Below are positions 15,713 to 23,785 of a stretch of DNA of 35,284 bases, in pieces. Each line of letters opens with the position of its first letter. Positions within the stretch are counted from its first letter, which is position 1. The notes under the pieces are model-generated. The model was not told the origin of the DNA and searched no databases. It worked only from the letters and a program-made list of their open reading frames with translations. The stretch is from Marinosulfonomonas sp. (GTDB lineage Bacteria > Pseudomonadota > Alphaproteobacteria > Rhodobacterales > Rhodobacteraceae). The stretch lies in NCBI GenBank assembly GCA_015488685.1, contig WFNH01000073.1, forward strand, positions 1 through 35,284, written 5' to 3'. A program made the position numbers and the translations under genes.

Positions 15713-17356
15713 TTATACCAGACGTGATGATTCAATCGCCGCTTTGATAAAGCTGGCAAACAGCGGGTGCGGCGCGAACGGTTTTGATTTCAGTTCGGGG
15801 TGGAATTGCACCCCGATGAACCACGGATGATCCGGCCATTCGATGATTTCGGGCAGGCGGCCATCAGGCGACATGCCGGAAAATTTCAGCCCCGTTGCCT
15901 CGAGCGCCTCGCGGTATTTTATATCCACCTCGTAGCGGTGCCGGTGGCGTTCCTCGATGGTGGTGGTGCCGTACACTTCTGCCACCTTCGAGCCTTCCTC
16001 AAGCTGCGCGGTATAAGCGCCCAGCCGCATGGTGCCGCCTTTGTCGTCATCTACCTTGCGAGCGACCTTGTGATTGCCCTGAACCCATTCTTTCAGGTGG
16101 TAAACCACGGGGGTAAAGCGTTTGCCGCCAGCTTCGTGATCGAATTCTTCGGATCCGGCATCCGTGATCCCCGCCATGTTGCGGGCGGCTTCGATCACCG
16201 CCATTTGCATCCCCAGACAGATGCCCAGATAGGGCACGTTATGGGTGCGGGCAAATTCGGCGGCTTTGATTTTACCTTCGGTGCCGCGTTCGCCGAAACC
16301 GCCGGGCACAAGGATGGCGTCGAACTGTTCCAGATGGGCAGCGGGGTCTTCGGTATCGAATACCTCGGCATCCACCCATTCGGTTTTTACCTTTACCCGG
16401 TTGGCCATGCCGCCGTGGGTCAAAGCCTCGGCAATGGATTTATAGGCGTCGCCCAACTGGGTGTATTTGCCGACAATCGCCACTTTCACTTCACCCTCGG
16501 CGTGGAAAATCCGGTCGGCTACGTCGTCCCAACGGCTCATATCGGGGGCGGGTGCATTTGTGATACCAAAGGCATTCAGAACCGCCGTATCCAGCCCTTC
16601 GCGGTGATAGGCCAGCGGGGCCTCGTAGATGGATTTCAGATCATAGGCGGCAATCACGTTTTCGGTGCGCACGTTACAGAACAGTCCGATTTTGGCGCGT
16701 TCCTTGTCGGGGATCGGATGTTCCGAGCGACAAACCAGAACCTCGGGCGCGATGCCGATAGAACGCAGTTCCTTGACGCTGTGCTGGGTCGGTTTGGTTT
16801 TCAATTCGCCTGCCGCGGCCAGATAGGGAACCAGTGTCAGATGCATGAAAATGCACTGGCCTACGGGTTTGTCCTGCGAAAACTGGCGGATCGCCTCAAA
16901 AAACGGCAGGGCCTCGATATCGCCTACGGTGCCGCCGATTTCGCACAGCATGAAATCGACTTCGTCTTCGCCAATCGAGATGAAATCCTTGATTTCGTTG
17001 GTGACATGCGGAATCACCTGAATTGTTTTGCCCAGATAATCGCCGCGCCGTTCTTTTTCCAGCACGGTGGAATAAATCCGGCCCGAGGAGACAGAATCGG
17101 TATTGCGGGCGGAAACACCGGTGAAACGCTCGTAATGGCCAAGGTCCAGATCGGTTTCCGCGCCGTCATCGGTAACGAACACTTCGCCATGTTCAAAGGG
17201 CGACATCGTGCCGGGATCGACGTTCAGATACGGATCCAGCTTGCGCAGACGAACGCTATAGCCGCGGGCCTGCAATAAGGCCCCCAAAGCCGCCGAAGAC
17301 AGCCCCTTGCCAAGGCTTGAAACAACACCACCAGTAATGAAAATAAACCGTGCCAT
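15713..17356 (-). CDS. pyrG: CTP synthase
   Basis: 547 aa, standard bacterial length. It makes CTP from UTP with ATP and glutamine. The N-terminal synthetase domain starts [17 protein letters not shown] with the P-loop, followed by the UTP/ATP-site segments [19 protein letters not shown] and [11 protein letters not shown]. The C-terminal GATase domain begins near residue 290; its triad is C380 in GICLGMQ with H519 and E521 in QFHPE. The gene is complete with no unusual residues. Downstream DUF1330 and TerB-like genes are close and likely cotranscribed. Upstream, the 168-bp gap to secG contains a good sigma70 promoter overlapped by a long palindrome, suggesting its own regulation. Confidence 0.97.
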   Translation of the reverse strand: MARFIFITGGVVSSLGKGLSSAALGALLQARGYSVRLRKLDPYLNVDPGTMSPFEHGEVFVTDDGAETDLDLGHYERFTGVSARNTDSVSSGRIYSTVLEKERRGDYLGKTIQVIPHVTNEIKDFISIGEDEVDFMLCEIGGTVGDIEALPFFEAIRQFSQDKPVGQCIFMHLTLVPYLAAAGELKTKPTQHSVKELRSIGIAPEVLVCRSEHPIPDKERAKIGLFCNVRTENVIAAYDLKSIYEAPLAYHREGLDTAVLNAFGITNAPAPDMSRWDDVADRIFHAEGEVKVAIVGKYTQLGDAYKSIAEALTHGGMANRVKVKTEWVDAEVFDTEDPAAHLEQFDAILVPGGFGERGTEGKIKAAEFARTHNVPYLGICLGMQMAVIEAARNMAGITDAGSEEFDHEAGGKRFTPVVYHLKEWVQGNHKVARKVDDDKGGTMRLGAYTAQLEEGSKVAEVYGTTTIEERHRHRYEVDIKYREALEATGLKFSGMSPDGRLPEIIEWPDHPWFIGVQFHPELKSKPFAPHPLFASFIKAAIESSRLV

Positions 17357-17435
17357 GTGGCAAACGCCCCCGTGAGATATATCGTTATATGCAGCGCGTG
17401 CAGCCTTGCAAAAACCGCATCATCACGGGATTTGA

Positions 17436-17464
17436 CATATAGTAGATTCGCATGGTTTTGGCAA
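17436..17464 (-). promoter_or_regulatory. Putative pyrG sigma70 promoter
   Basis: On the minus strand, TTGCCA (complement of 17459-17464) and TATATG (complement of 17436-17441) are separated by exactly 17 bp. The -10 box lies about 80 bp upstream of the pyrG start codon. The -35 box is inside the long palindrome 17455-17502. Confidence 0.5.
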
Positions 17465-17502
17465 CATGGCACAACATGATGTTGTGCAAAATGTTGCAAA
17501 AC
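17455..17502. promoter_or_regulatory. Long nested palindrome upstream of pyrG / downstream of secG
   Basis: The inner perfect arms GCACAACAT-G-ATGTTGTGC (17469-17487) are flanked by outer arms GTTTTGGCAACAT and ATGTTGCAAAAC, which also pair with a one-base bulge. The whole structure spans about 48 bp. It could terminate secG transcription or serve as an operator over the pyrG -35 box; there is no clean T-run on the secG strand. Confidence 0.6.
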
Positions 17503-17524
17503 CTATGTGTTGTAGATGGTTAGA

Positions 17525-17893
17525 TCAGTCCGCAGGCGGGGGGGTGATCGGTGTATCACCGGCACTTGGCGGCAACAGATCGTCTGCAGCAGGTGCAACC
17601 GGAGTGGTTACAGGCTGTTCGACCGGGGCATCGCCCAAGCGGTCAAGAACGGAAGAACCGGCCGAATTCTTGGCCGCGATAACTGTCATAGCGATCGAGG
17701 TGCTGATAAAAGCAATCGCCAGAATCCATGTCAACTTGGTTAGCGCATCTGCTGCGGCGCGACCCGTCATGGCACCGCCGCCGCCGCCACTGCTCCCCAT
17801 ACCCAGACCACCGCCTTCCGAACGTTGCAACAACACAACGCCAATAAGGCTAAGCGCCAGAATAAGGTGGATGACAAGGATTACGTTTTCCAT
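17525..17893 (-). CDS. secG: Protein translocase subunit SecG
   Basis: 122 aa inner-membrane subunit of the SecYEG translocon. Two hydrophobic spans (about residues 3-22 and 55-73) flank the diagnostic cytoplasmic loop LLQRSEGGGLGMGSSGGG, followed by ADALTKLTWILAIAF. The C-terminal 50 residues are rich in Pro, Ala and Asp (VEQPVTTPVAP and so on), a low-complexity tail common in alphaproteobacterial SecG. It is on the same strand as pyrG and the small membrane protein upstream (64 bp gap). Confidence 0.93.
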   Translation of the reverse strand: MENVILVIHLILALSLIGVVLLQRSEGGGLGMGSSGGGGGAMTGRAAADALTKLTWILAIAFISTSIAMTVIAAKNSAGSSVLDRLGDAPVEQPVTTPVAPAADDLLPPSAGDTPITPPPAD

Positions 17894-17957
17894 AGGGACG
17901 GTCCGTTTGATTCAGGTTTGGTGTTATCTAGGGCCAGAAACGCCCGCCCGCAAGCCC

Positions 17958-18353
17958 TTAGTCATCACTATCGCTGATATCGACCTGCCCTGAAAGGCTG
18001 CGGCGCACGAAACTCCAGGACAATCCAACGCCCAACACCACCGAAAGGGCTAGAATTCCGATCCAGACGTTCATACTGGAATTATCCAGCGATAGCAGGC
18101 CGTAATCATACAAGACCCACAAAAGTGCTGCGACAACGGCCGTCACCAACCCCATGCCCAGCGCCCCGATAGAGTGCAATGTCGCGCGTAAAAAGATGAT
18201 ATAGCCAATCAGCAGAAGTAACCCCAGCAACACGACCATTGGCATCTGGCTGTCGAAATTGTCCACCGCCCAACGGGTGTAATTCCACCCGGTCGGATTG
18301 AATGTTGCGGCCAGCAGGCCAAAAGCAACGGCCCAGCGAAGTAAAAAGCCCAT
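17958..18353 (-). CDS. Small four-span membrane protein (DUF6524-like)
   Basis: 131 aa with four predicted membrane spans, at about residues 3-18, 38-55, 64-82 and 95-114, and an acidic C-terminus (VDISDSDD). The opening FLLRWAVAFGLLAATFNPTGWNY with a conserved-looking NPT-WNY segment resembles the family I recall as DUF6524, but I cannot confirm that number without a search. No catalytic motif is visible. It is divergent from purA, sharing a 136-bp upstream region, and lies 64 bp before secG on the same strand. Confidence 0.7.
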   Translation of the reverse strand: MGFLLRWAVAFGLLAATFNPTGWNYTRWAVDNFDSQMPMVVLLGLLLLIGYIIFLRATLHSIGALGMGLVTAVVAALLWVLYDYGLLSLDNSSMNVWIGILALSVVLGVGLSWSFVRRSLSGQVDISDSDD

Positions 18354-18489
18354 ATATCTACCCTCTTTTGGGCAATGATTTGCAGGTTTGTGGCCTGTCT
18401 GTCCAGTAGGGCGGCGATTTTACCGGTTCCATTGGGGCGGGGCTGTGGCTACAAAGGCGCGAATTTTAACGGATGTCTGGGGATTCTTA

Positions 18490-19782
18490 ATGGCCAATGT
18501 AGTTGTCGTCGGCGCACAATGGGGTGACGAGGGAAAAGGCAAGATTGTGGACTGGCTGAGTGAGCGCGCGGATGTGATTGCGCGCTTTCAGGGTGGCCAC
18601 AATGCGGGTCACACGCTGGTGATTGACGGCAATGTCTACAAATTATCGGTGCTGCCCTCGGGCCTGCTGCGTAAAGGCAAGCTGGCGGTGATCGGCAACG
18701 GTGTGGTGCTGGACCCCTGGGCCTTTGTTGCCGAAATGGAAAAACTGCGCGGGCAAGGGGTGGAAATTTCCACCGAAAACCTGATGGTCGCGGAAAATAC
18801 CCCGTTGATCCTGCCGATCCACGGCGAATTGGACCGGGCGCGAGAAAGCCAGAACTCGGTTGCCAGAATCGGCACCACCGGCCGTGGCATCGGCCCCTGT
18901 TACGAAGACAAGGTCGGGCGCCGCGTGATCCGTGTGGCCGATCTGGCGGACGAAGCAACGCTGGATCTGCGCATCGAACGTCTGCTGACCCACCACAACG
19001 CCCTGCGCAAAGGGCTGGGGCTTGAGCCGGTTGATCCTGCGGGTCTGAAACAGGCGCTGCTGGAAATTGCGCCCGAGGTTCTGCCATATGCCGCCCCCGT
19101 CTGGAAAGTGCTGAACGAAAAGCGAAAGGCGGGCAAACGTATCCTGTTTGAAGGGGCGCAAGGGTCACTGCTGGATGTCGATTTCGGCACCTATCCGTTT
19201 GTGACATCCTCGACCACCACCGCCGGTATGGCGGCATCGGGTGTGGGCATGGGGCCGGGTGCGATTGACTATGTGCTGGGGATCGTCAAGGCCTATACCA
19301 CACGGGTTGGCGAAGGCCCCTTTGCCTGTGAACTGTTTGACGAGGTGGGCGAACATCTGGCCACCGTCGGCCATGAAAAAGGCACCGTCACGGGCCGGTC
19401 GCGGCGCTGCGGCTGGTTTGATGCGGTTCTGGTGCGCCAGACTTGCGCGATTTCGGGGATCAACGGCATCGCCTTTACCAAGCTGGACGTGCTGGACGGG
19501 CTGGAAGAGCTGAAAATCTGCGTGGCCTACGAGTTGGACGGCAAGCGGCTGGATTACCTGCCCACCGCCGCCGAACAACAGGCCCGCGTGACGCCGGTCT
19601 ATGAAACCATGAAGGGCTGGTCGGAAAGCACCGTGGGTGCGCGCAGCTGGAACGATCTGCCTGCCGAGGCGATCAAATATGTCCGCCGGGTCGAGGAATT
19701 GATTGACTGTCCGGTGGCAATGCTATCCACCTCGCCAGAGCGTGAAGACACCATCCTTGTCACCGATCCGTTTGCCGACTAG
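18490..19782 (+). CDS. purA: Adenylosuccinate synthetase
   Basis: 430 aa, standard length. It joins IMP and aspartate using GTP in the first step from IMP to AMP. The P-loop GDEGKGK (12-18) contains catalytic D13, and GGHNAGHT carries the catalytic histidine. The IMP-binding [33 protein letters not shown] and the C-terminal [12 protein letters not shown] follow in order. The start is ATG 18490 ([12 protein letters not shown]), preceded by GGGGA; the frame is open 34 codons upstream without family similarity. The gene is followed by a stem-loop terminator. It is a housekeeping gene with nothing unusual. Confidence 0.97.
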   Translation: MANVVVVGAQWGDEGKGKIVDWLSERADVIARFQGGHNAGHTLVIDGNVYKLSVLPSGLLRKGKLAVIGNGVVLDPWAFVAEMEKLRGQGVEISTENLMVAENTPLILPIHGELDRARESQNSVARIGTTGRGIGPCYEDKVGRRVIRVADLADEATLDLRIERLLTHHNALRKGLGLEPVDPAGLKQALLEIAPEVLPYAAPVWKVLNEKRKAGKRILFEGAQGSLLDVDFGTYPFVTSSTTTAGMAASGVGMGPGAIDYVLGIVKAYTTRVGEGPFACELFDEVGEHLATVGHEKGTVTGRSRRCGWFDAVLVRQTCAISGINGIAFTKLDVLDGLEELKICVAYELDGKRLDYLPTAAEQQARVTPVYETMKGWSESTVGARSWNDLPAEAIKYVRRVEELIDCPVAMLSTSPEREDTILVTDPFAD

Positions 19783-19802
19783 ATGTTTTCAGTTATTAAT
19801 GA

Positions 19803-19837
19803 ATCAAAACACACCCCAAGAGTGGGTGCGTTTTGAT
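19803..19837 (+). terminator. Stem-loop terminator after purA
   Basis: ATCAAAACACACCC pairs with GGGTGCGTTTTGAT (one mismatch) around a 7-nt loop, starting 20 bp after the purA stop. The following T-run is broken (ACTTTCTT), so efficiency is uncertain. Confidence 0.65.
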
Positions 19838-19870
19838 ACTTTCTTGCAAATGTAAACTGGAAACATCGTG

Positions 19871-20101
19871 ATGGCCCTTTCTTACAAAGCCCGCAAGCGC
19901 TGGTCGCTGGTGATCCTGCTGGTCGGCCTGCCACTGTATATCGCGGCGGCACTGTTTGTGGTGTCGCTGTTTGACCGCCCGCCGTTCTGGCTGGAATTGA
20001 TCGTTTATGTCGTTCTTGGGTTTTTATGGATGATGCCGTTCAAATCCGTGTTTCTGGGGGTTGGCAAGGCTGATCCGGATGCTGAAAACGACAACGAGTG
20101 A
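19871..20101 (+). CDS. DUF2842 family small membrane protein
   Basis: 76 aa from ATG 19871 (a GTG one codon earlier is also possible). A basic start (SYKARKRW) is followed by two hydrophobic spans (about 14-36 and 42-60) and an acidic tail (KADPDAENDNE). The arrangement RPPFWLELIVYVVLGFLWMMPFKSVFLGVG is the DUF2842 signature as I recall it from alphaproteobacteria. Function is unknown. It lies 88 bp after purA beyond a probable terminator, and ends before a GC stem-loop shared with the convergent gene. Confidence 0.8.
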   Translation: MALSYKARKRWSLVILLVGLPLYIAAALFVVSLFDRPPFWLELIVYVVLGFLWMMPFKSVFLGVGKADPDAENDNE

Positions 20102-20108
20102 TAATAAG

Positions 20109-20131
20109 CGAGGGGCCGTGGTAGCCCCTCG
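20109..20131. terminator. Bidirectional stem-loop between convergent genes
   Basis: CGAGGGGC (20109-20116) and GCCCCTCG (20124-20131) form a perfect 8-bp stem with loop CGTGGTA, between the DUF2842 gene and the acidic protein gene. No strong T-run lies on either side. Confidence 0.6.
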
Positions 20132-20161
20132 GTACAGTAAATACGGTTTAACGGTAACTGT

Positions 20162-22105
20162 TTATTCGCCAGCCATTGTCGTCGGTTTGAACCGTGTGTT
20201 GTCTGCAATCCCGAACTGCCCGCGCCGGATTTTTACAATTTTTCCCTGACGCAATAATTGCCCGAATGAACGCAACCCTTCTTCGCGGTTGAATTCATCC
20301 TTACCGGCGTAATTGGCAACCTGGCGCATAATCTGTGGTCGCGCAAAATGGGGCCGCCCTTCTATATAGGCGGCATAGGCTGCTGCGGCCTCCATCAAAT
20401 CAGGCAGGTCGGTTGCGCCGACTTCGCGGGCGAATTCGGCAAAGCTTGTGCTGTTGGCAATCAGATTGTCGCGCTCTTTTTCAACACTTTCAACCACAGC
20501 CAACCCGTCTTTTGCGATATTTTCAATATCTACCCGTTGATCCGTTGCCAGAACCAATGGCGCGACACCGCTATTGTCAGGCTCTACATAGCTGTTTGCA
20601 GTCTTTGGCTTAACCACATCAGCCAACGCCGTGCGATATGGCTCGGCTCCGTCGCTGTCGCCGTATTCATCGCCCAGATCAAGCTTTTTGTCGGCAAAAG
20701 TTGCGGCCACGGCGGCCCGAAGGTGCGATAGGGCCGACTGGCGGCGATGGCTTTCGCTAGTGTCCAGTTTTGCGTTGGTTTCTTCCAGTAATCGCGCAAG
20801 TGCGGCTTCGTCTTTTGCCTCTCCTTGCGAACCGATCAAACGGTTGGCGCGATCAGCCCGCAAGGCTGCGTCAATACCCTTATCGATGGAGACGGCAGGC
20901 TCGGAAAAAGATTCCTTAATCTCGATACTAGCAAGCTGGGTAACCAGGTCTGTTTCATCGTCAGCAGACAGGCTTGTTTTCCCAAGAATGCCCTGAACAG
21001 CATTTCGGATATTTTCAGTATCGGGCACAGCCATGTGGTCAGTCTTGTCGGCTTCCAAATTATCTTGTGTCGTTTCAGAGCCGCCTTCGGGCTGTTCCGG
21101 CCGTTTGCTTTGTACCGATTTCGGTCGTACCGGCCGCACCGGTCGCACAATCGAATCTTCTTCTGTGGCGGCAGGTTCCTGAATGATATTTTCCGTAACA
21201 TCGCCGGTTTGTGGTGTCACGCTATCCGGCGTTTCCTGTTCCCCGTCGCTGCTAACGGTTTCTTTGAACTCTTCCTCTTCTTCAGGTTCAACAACATCTA
21301 GGATATTGGCCACAGACATGCTGTCGTCATCTTGATCGAAGTCATCAAAATCATCTATGCCTTGGGACAGCGGGAAATCCGTTTCGGGAAGGTCGATTTT
21401 CATATCGTCATCTTCCAGTTCGGAAGATGGCGCTTCAATGCGGATTTCCTCTGCTTTGTCAGGCGTAACCCGGGGTTTACTGCCTTGTGGCTTGACCGGA
21501 GCATTGCGGACAGGCTCTTCGTCCTCATCCGTGTCGTCATCTTCTTGTTCGGGCTGAAAATGCTCTGCAAAGATGGATGTGGCCGAACTGGTTGCCTGCT
21601 TGGCCGCAACAACCGCGCGGATGCGCCGTAATTTGGCTGCGATGCTCTCGGTTCCCGGTTCGCTGGTATCCTGTTTGAGAACCGGGTTTTCAAGGGGGTG
21701 AACGGCCTCGACTAGCGCTTCATCCTGAGTATCGTCATATTCGCTTGAGGGAACAACAAGGGTGGCTGGTTTATCTTCCTTGCTGGTCGAATCCTGTTTG
21801 CTGCCGACCGGCGTTTCAGGGACGTGTGATTCAGATGTGGCGGGTATTTTGCCACTGGGTGTCAGATGCACACCCGTGTCGCTGACTTTTGCTTCTACCT
21901 GAAGATTGGTTTCCTGACTGGCAATATTGGCAAGCACTTCGGGATCAAGGGCAGGTGGCTCGGCGCCAAAATAGCGGTCGTTCGCAGATAAATCGCGAAA
22001 ATATTCCGCGATGGCTTTCATCGTATCCAAAGTGTCGTCAAACCCCTCCAGCGTGCACGAAAACGTGCCGTAGGAAACAGTTAGTATTTTACTCGCACGA
22101 TTCAT
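20162..22105 (-). CDS. Large acidic protein with conserved ends and a disordered middle
   Basis: 647 aa with no recognised enzymatic domain. Residues 1-50 are compact and ordered-looking (ILTVSYGTFSCTLEGFDD, then MKAIAEYFRDLSANDRYFGAEPP). Residues of about 60-400 are low-complexity and very acidic (EDDDTDEDEEP, DDFDDFDQDDD, EPEEEEEF), with a short basic VRPVRPVRPK stretch. The region of about 410-500 looks helical. The last 90 residues look like a small helical, winged-helix-like domain (RPQIMRQVANYAG, then LRSFGQLLRQGKIVKIRRGQFGI). I recall similar Rhodobacterales proteins carrying hypothetical or 'CheA' labels, but no histidine-kinase motifs are visible. It has its own promoter region with palindromes and is divergent from thiamine pyrophosphokinase. 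Confidence 0.8.
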   Translation of the reverse strand: MNRASKILTVSYGTFSCTLEGFDDTLDTMKAIAEYFRDLSANDRYFGAEPPALDPEVLANIASQETNLQVEAKVSDTGVHLTPSGKIPATSESHVPETPVGSKQDSTSKEDKPATLVVPSSEYDDTQDEALVEAVHPLENPVLKQDTSEPGTESIAAKLRRIRAVVAAKQATSSATSIFAEHFQPEQEDDDTDEDEEPVRNAPVKPQGSKPRVTPDKAEEIRIEAPSSELEDDDMKIDLPETDFPLSQGIDDFDDFDQDDDSMSVANILDVVEPEEEEEFKETVSSDGEQETPDSVTPQTGDVTENIIQEPAATEEDSIVRPVRPVRPKSVQSKRPEQPEGGSETTQDNLEADKTDHMAVPDTENIRNAVQGILGKTSLSADDETDLVTQLASIEIKESFSEPAVSIDKGIDAALRADRANRLIGSQGEAKDEAALARLLEETNAKLDTSESHRRQSALSHLRAAVAATFADKKLDLGDEYGDSDGAEPYRTALADVVKPKTANSYVEPDNSGVAPLVLATDQRVDIENIAKDGLAVVESVEKERDNLIANSTSFAEFAREVGATDLPDLMEAAAAYAAYIEGRPHFARPQIMRQVANYAGKDEFNREEGLRSFGQLLRQGKIVKIRRGQFGIADNTRFKPTTMAGE

Positions 22106-22134
22106 GACCTGCTCACTTTCGTATCGTCTTTTAT

Positions 22135-22163
22135 ATAATAGTCGCTAGATATTCGCTAGCGAA
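22135..22163 (-). promoter_or_regulatory. Putative promoter of the acidic protein gene
   Basis: On the minus strand, TATTAT (complement of 22135-22140) lies 17 bp from TTCGCT (complement of 22158-22163), 30 bp upstream of the ATG. The -35 match is weak, and it lies within the palindrome 22151-22164. Confidence 0.4.
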
Positions 22164-22184
22164 TGGTTCTATTTGTTAAACAAA
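22142..22184. promoter_or_regulatory. Palindrome cluster in the divergent region 22106-22253
   Basis: ATTCGCTAGCGAAT (22151-22164) is a perfect 14-bp palindrome. An extra half site TCGCTAG lies 11 bp away at 22142-22148. A second palindrome, TTTGTT-A-AACAAA, is at 22172-22184. They sit between the acidic protein gene and the thiamine pyrophosphokinase gene and overlap the likely -35 region of the former, so repression is plausible. Confidence 0.5.
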
Positions 22185-22253
22185 ACTGGGATTTTTTAGG
22201 TATTAATTCATGGCGGAAATGTGGTTTCTTCAACAAAATAGTGGTCATAAAGC

Positions 22254-22928
22254 ATGAATCCCCTAAATATAGTGGTTACTAATGCTGTCACCTTGCTTGG
22301 GGCCGGTTGTCCAATTCCTAAAGTTGTGAATCAGGCATTAACCATGGCACCGATTCTTTTTGCTGCGGATGGCGGTGCAAAGACGGCGCTTGAGATGGGC
22401 CACATGCCCGAGGGGGTGATCGGGGATCTTGATTCCCTTCCGGTCGAAATTCTGGGCCGGATTCCGGCGGATAGAGTCTATCGTATATCCGAACAGGACA
22501 GCACCGACTTTGACAAATGTCTGCGCAGTATTCATGCGCCGTTGATATTGGCTGCCGGTTTTACCGGACAGCGGCTGGACCATGAACTGGCCACCTATAG
22601 TTCCTTGTTGCGCCATCCGGATCAGCGGTGTATCCTGCTGGGCGAAGTGGATTTATGTTTTCTGGCACCTATAATGATGCAAATTGATCTGCCCGCCGGA
22701 ACCCGCTTTTCACTGTTCCCGATGGCACCCTGTGTGGCAAATGCTACGGGATTGCGCTGGCCGGTTGACGGCTTGAATATGGCACCGGACGGGGTAATCG
22801 GAACCTCGAACGAGGTTTCGACCGGCCGGGTCACGTTACAGGTGTCAGAGCGAAAGCTGCTGGTAATTCTTCCGCGGGTGCATCTGGAGGCTGTGATTGA
22901 AGCGTTGAAAGGGGCGACGAATGGATAA
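22254..22928 (+). CDS. thiN: Thiamine pyrophosphokinase
   Basis: 224 aa. It transfers pyrophosphate from ATP to thiamine, giving ThDP. The N-terminal catalytic domain shows LFAADGGAKTALEMG (about 35-49), GVIGDLDSLP (about 54-63) and the acidic EQDSTDFDKCL, followed by AAGFTGQRLDHELA, all family signatures. The C-terminal beta domain ends with TSNEVSTGRVTLQVSERKLLVIL, where the thiamine-binding SNE segment lies. It overlaps the next gene by 8 bp. The ribosome site is weak (AGTGG). No TPP-riboswitch-like structure was recognised upstream. ThDP is the cofactor of Xsc in this window, but that connection is only metabolic. Confidence 0.9.
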   Translation: MNPLNIVVTNAVTLLGAGCPIPKVVNQALTMAPILFAADGGAKTALEMGHMPEGVIGDLDSLPVEILGRIPADRVYRISEQDSTDFDKCLRSIHAPLILAAGFTGQRLDHELATYSSLLRHPDQRCILLGEVDLCFLAPIMMQIDLPAGTRFSLFPMAPCVANATGLRWPVDGLNMAPDGVIGTSNEVSTGRVTLQVSERKLLVILPRVHLEAVIEALKGATNG

Positions 22929-23727
22929 TGATCGCAAAATGGCAGTAGCTGCAAACCGGCAAGCGTGGAATGAATCGGCCGCGCTGCACAAGGCGGGTGA
23001 GCAGTGGGCGCAATTGGTTCAGCAGGTGTCAGGGCCGGGGTTTTCATGCTTTGATGAAACCATGTCGGATGCGTTACACCGGATTGATCTGCGTGGAAAA
23101 TCTGTGGTGCAGGTCGGTTGCAACAACGGGCGCGAGGTGCTGTCGCTAGCCAAATTCGGAGCGGAACGATGCCTGGGAATCGATCAGGCCGAAGCATTTA
23201 TTGCGCAGGCCGAGGAGTTGAACCGCATTGCAGGGCAGGATTGCCGCTTCTTGCGTGCCGATATATATGATCTGCCTGCGGATGTGCCGCGTAATTTTGA
23301 TCTGGTCCTGATCACCATCGGGGTGCTGAACTGGATGCCCGATCTGGAAGGTTTCTTTCGGGTTGTTGCCGGATTGCTGCGCGAAGGTGGGCAGGTGTTG
23401 ATTTATGAAACCCATCCGTTTCTGGAAATGTTCGAACCTTCTGCCGCTGATCCGTATCTTCTGGCCAATTCCTATTTTCGCACCCGCCCCTTTGTGGATA
23501 GCGACCCGATTGTGTATGATGGTGTGAAAGACGGCGAAGTAACGCCATCTTACTGGTTTATCCACAAGATTAGCGATGTTCTGAACGGTTGTATTTCGGC
23601 CGGTTTGCAGATTGTGCGGTTTGACGAATTCCCCCATTCAAACCGCGAGGTGGAGTATGATTGCTATGAAGAACAGGCGGCGCAATTGCCGATGTGTTAT
23701 GTGCTGCAAGCCTGTAAATCACGTTAG
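22921..23727 (+). CDS. Class I SAM-dependent methyltransferase
   Basis: 268 aa with a Rossmann-like methyltransferase core. Motif I is VVQVGCNNGREVLSLAKFG (about 62-80). It is followed by the acidic LGIDQAEAFI, motif II/III ADIYDLP with FDLVLITIGVLNWMPDL, and GGQVLIYETHPF. The C-terminus (SYWFIHKISDVLNG, then FDEFPHSNRE) is the substrate part and does not identify the acceptor. The ATG lies inside the last codons of the thiamine pyrophosphokinase gene, giving an 8-bp overlap, so the two are cotranscribed. No Shine-Dalgarno function is separable from upstream coding. Two AT-rich hairpins follow the stop. Confidence 0.85.
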   Translation: MDNDRKMAVAANRQAWNESAALHKAGEQWAQLVQQVSGPGFSCFDETMSDALHRIDLRGKSVVQVGCNNGREVLSLAKFGAERCLGIDQAEAFIAQAEELNRIAGQDCRFLRADIYDLPADVPRNFDLVLITIGVLNWMPDLEGFFRVVAGLLREGGQVLIYETHPFLEMFEPSAADPYLLANSYFRTRPFVDSDPIVYDGVKDGEVTPSYWFIHKISDVLNGCISAGLQIVRFDEFPHSNREVEYDCYEEQAAQLPMCYVLQACKSR

Positions 23728-23736
23728 GTCAGGGTG

Positions 23737-23781
23737 CTGTTTTCTTTAAAAGAAAACAGACGAAATCTTTCAAAGATTTCG
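23737..23781. terminator. Tandem perfect AT-rich hairpins between convergent genes
   Basis: Two perfect palindromes lie 1 bp apart: CTGTTTTCTTT-A-AAAGAAAACAG (23737-23759) and CGAAATCTTT-C-AAAGATTTCG (23761-23781). They fill the gap between the methyltransferase stop and the convergent transporter stop. Because the stems themselves carry T-runs on both strands, they can act as intrinsic terminators in either direction. Confidence 0.75.
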
Positions 23782-23785
23782 GGGA

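Noticed and set aside
15800-17278. 492-codon open frame on the plus strand opposite pyrG
   Set aside because: It is fully antisense to a certain pyrG and its translation resembles no protein; long mirror frames are expected opposite GC-biased coding sequence.
22106-22253. TPP riboswitch upstream of thiamine pyrophosphokinase
   Set aside because: I could not find the conserved CTGAGA-type core in this short AT-rich region.
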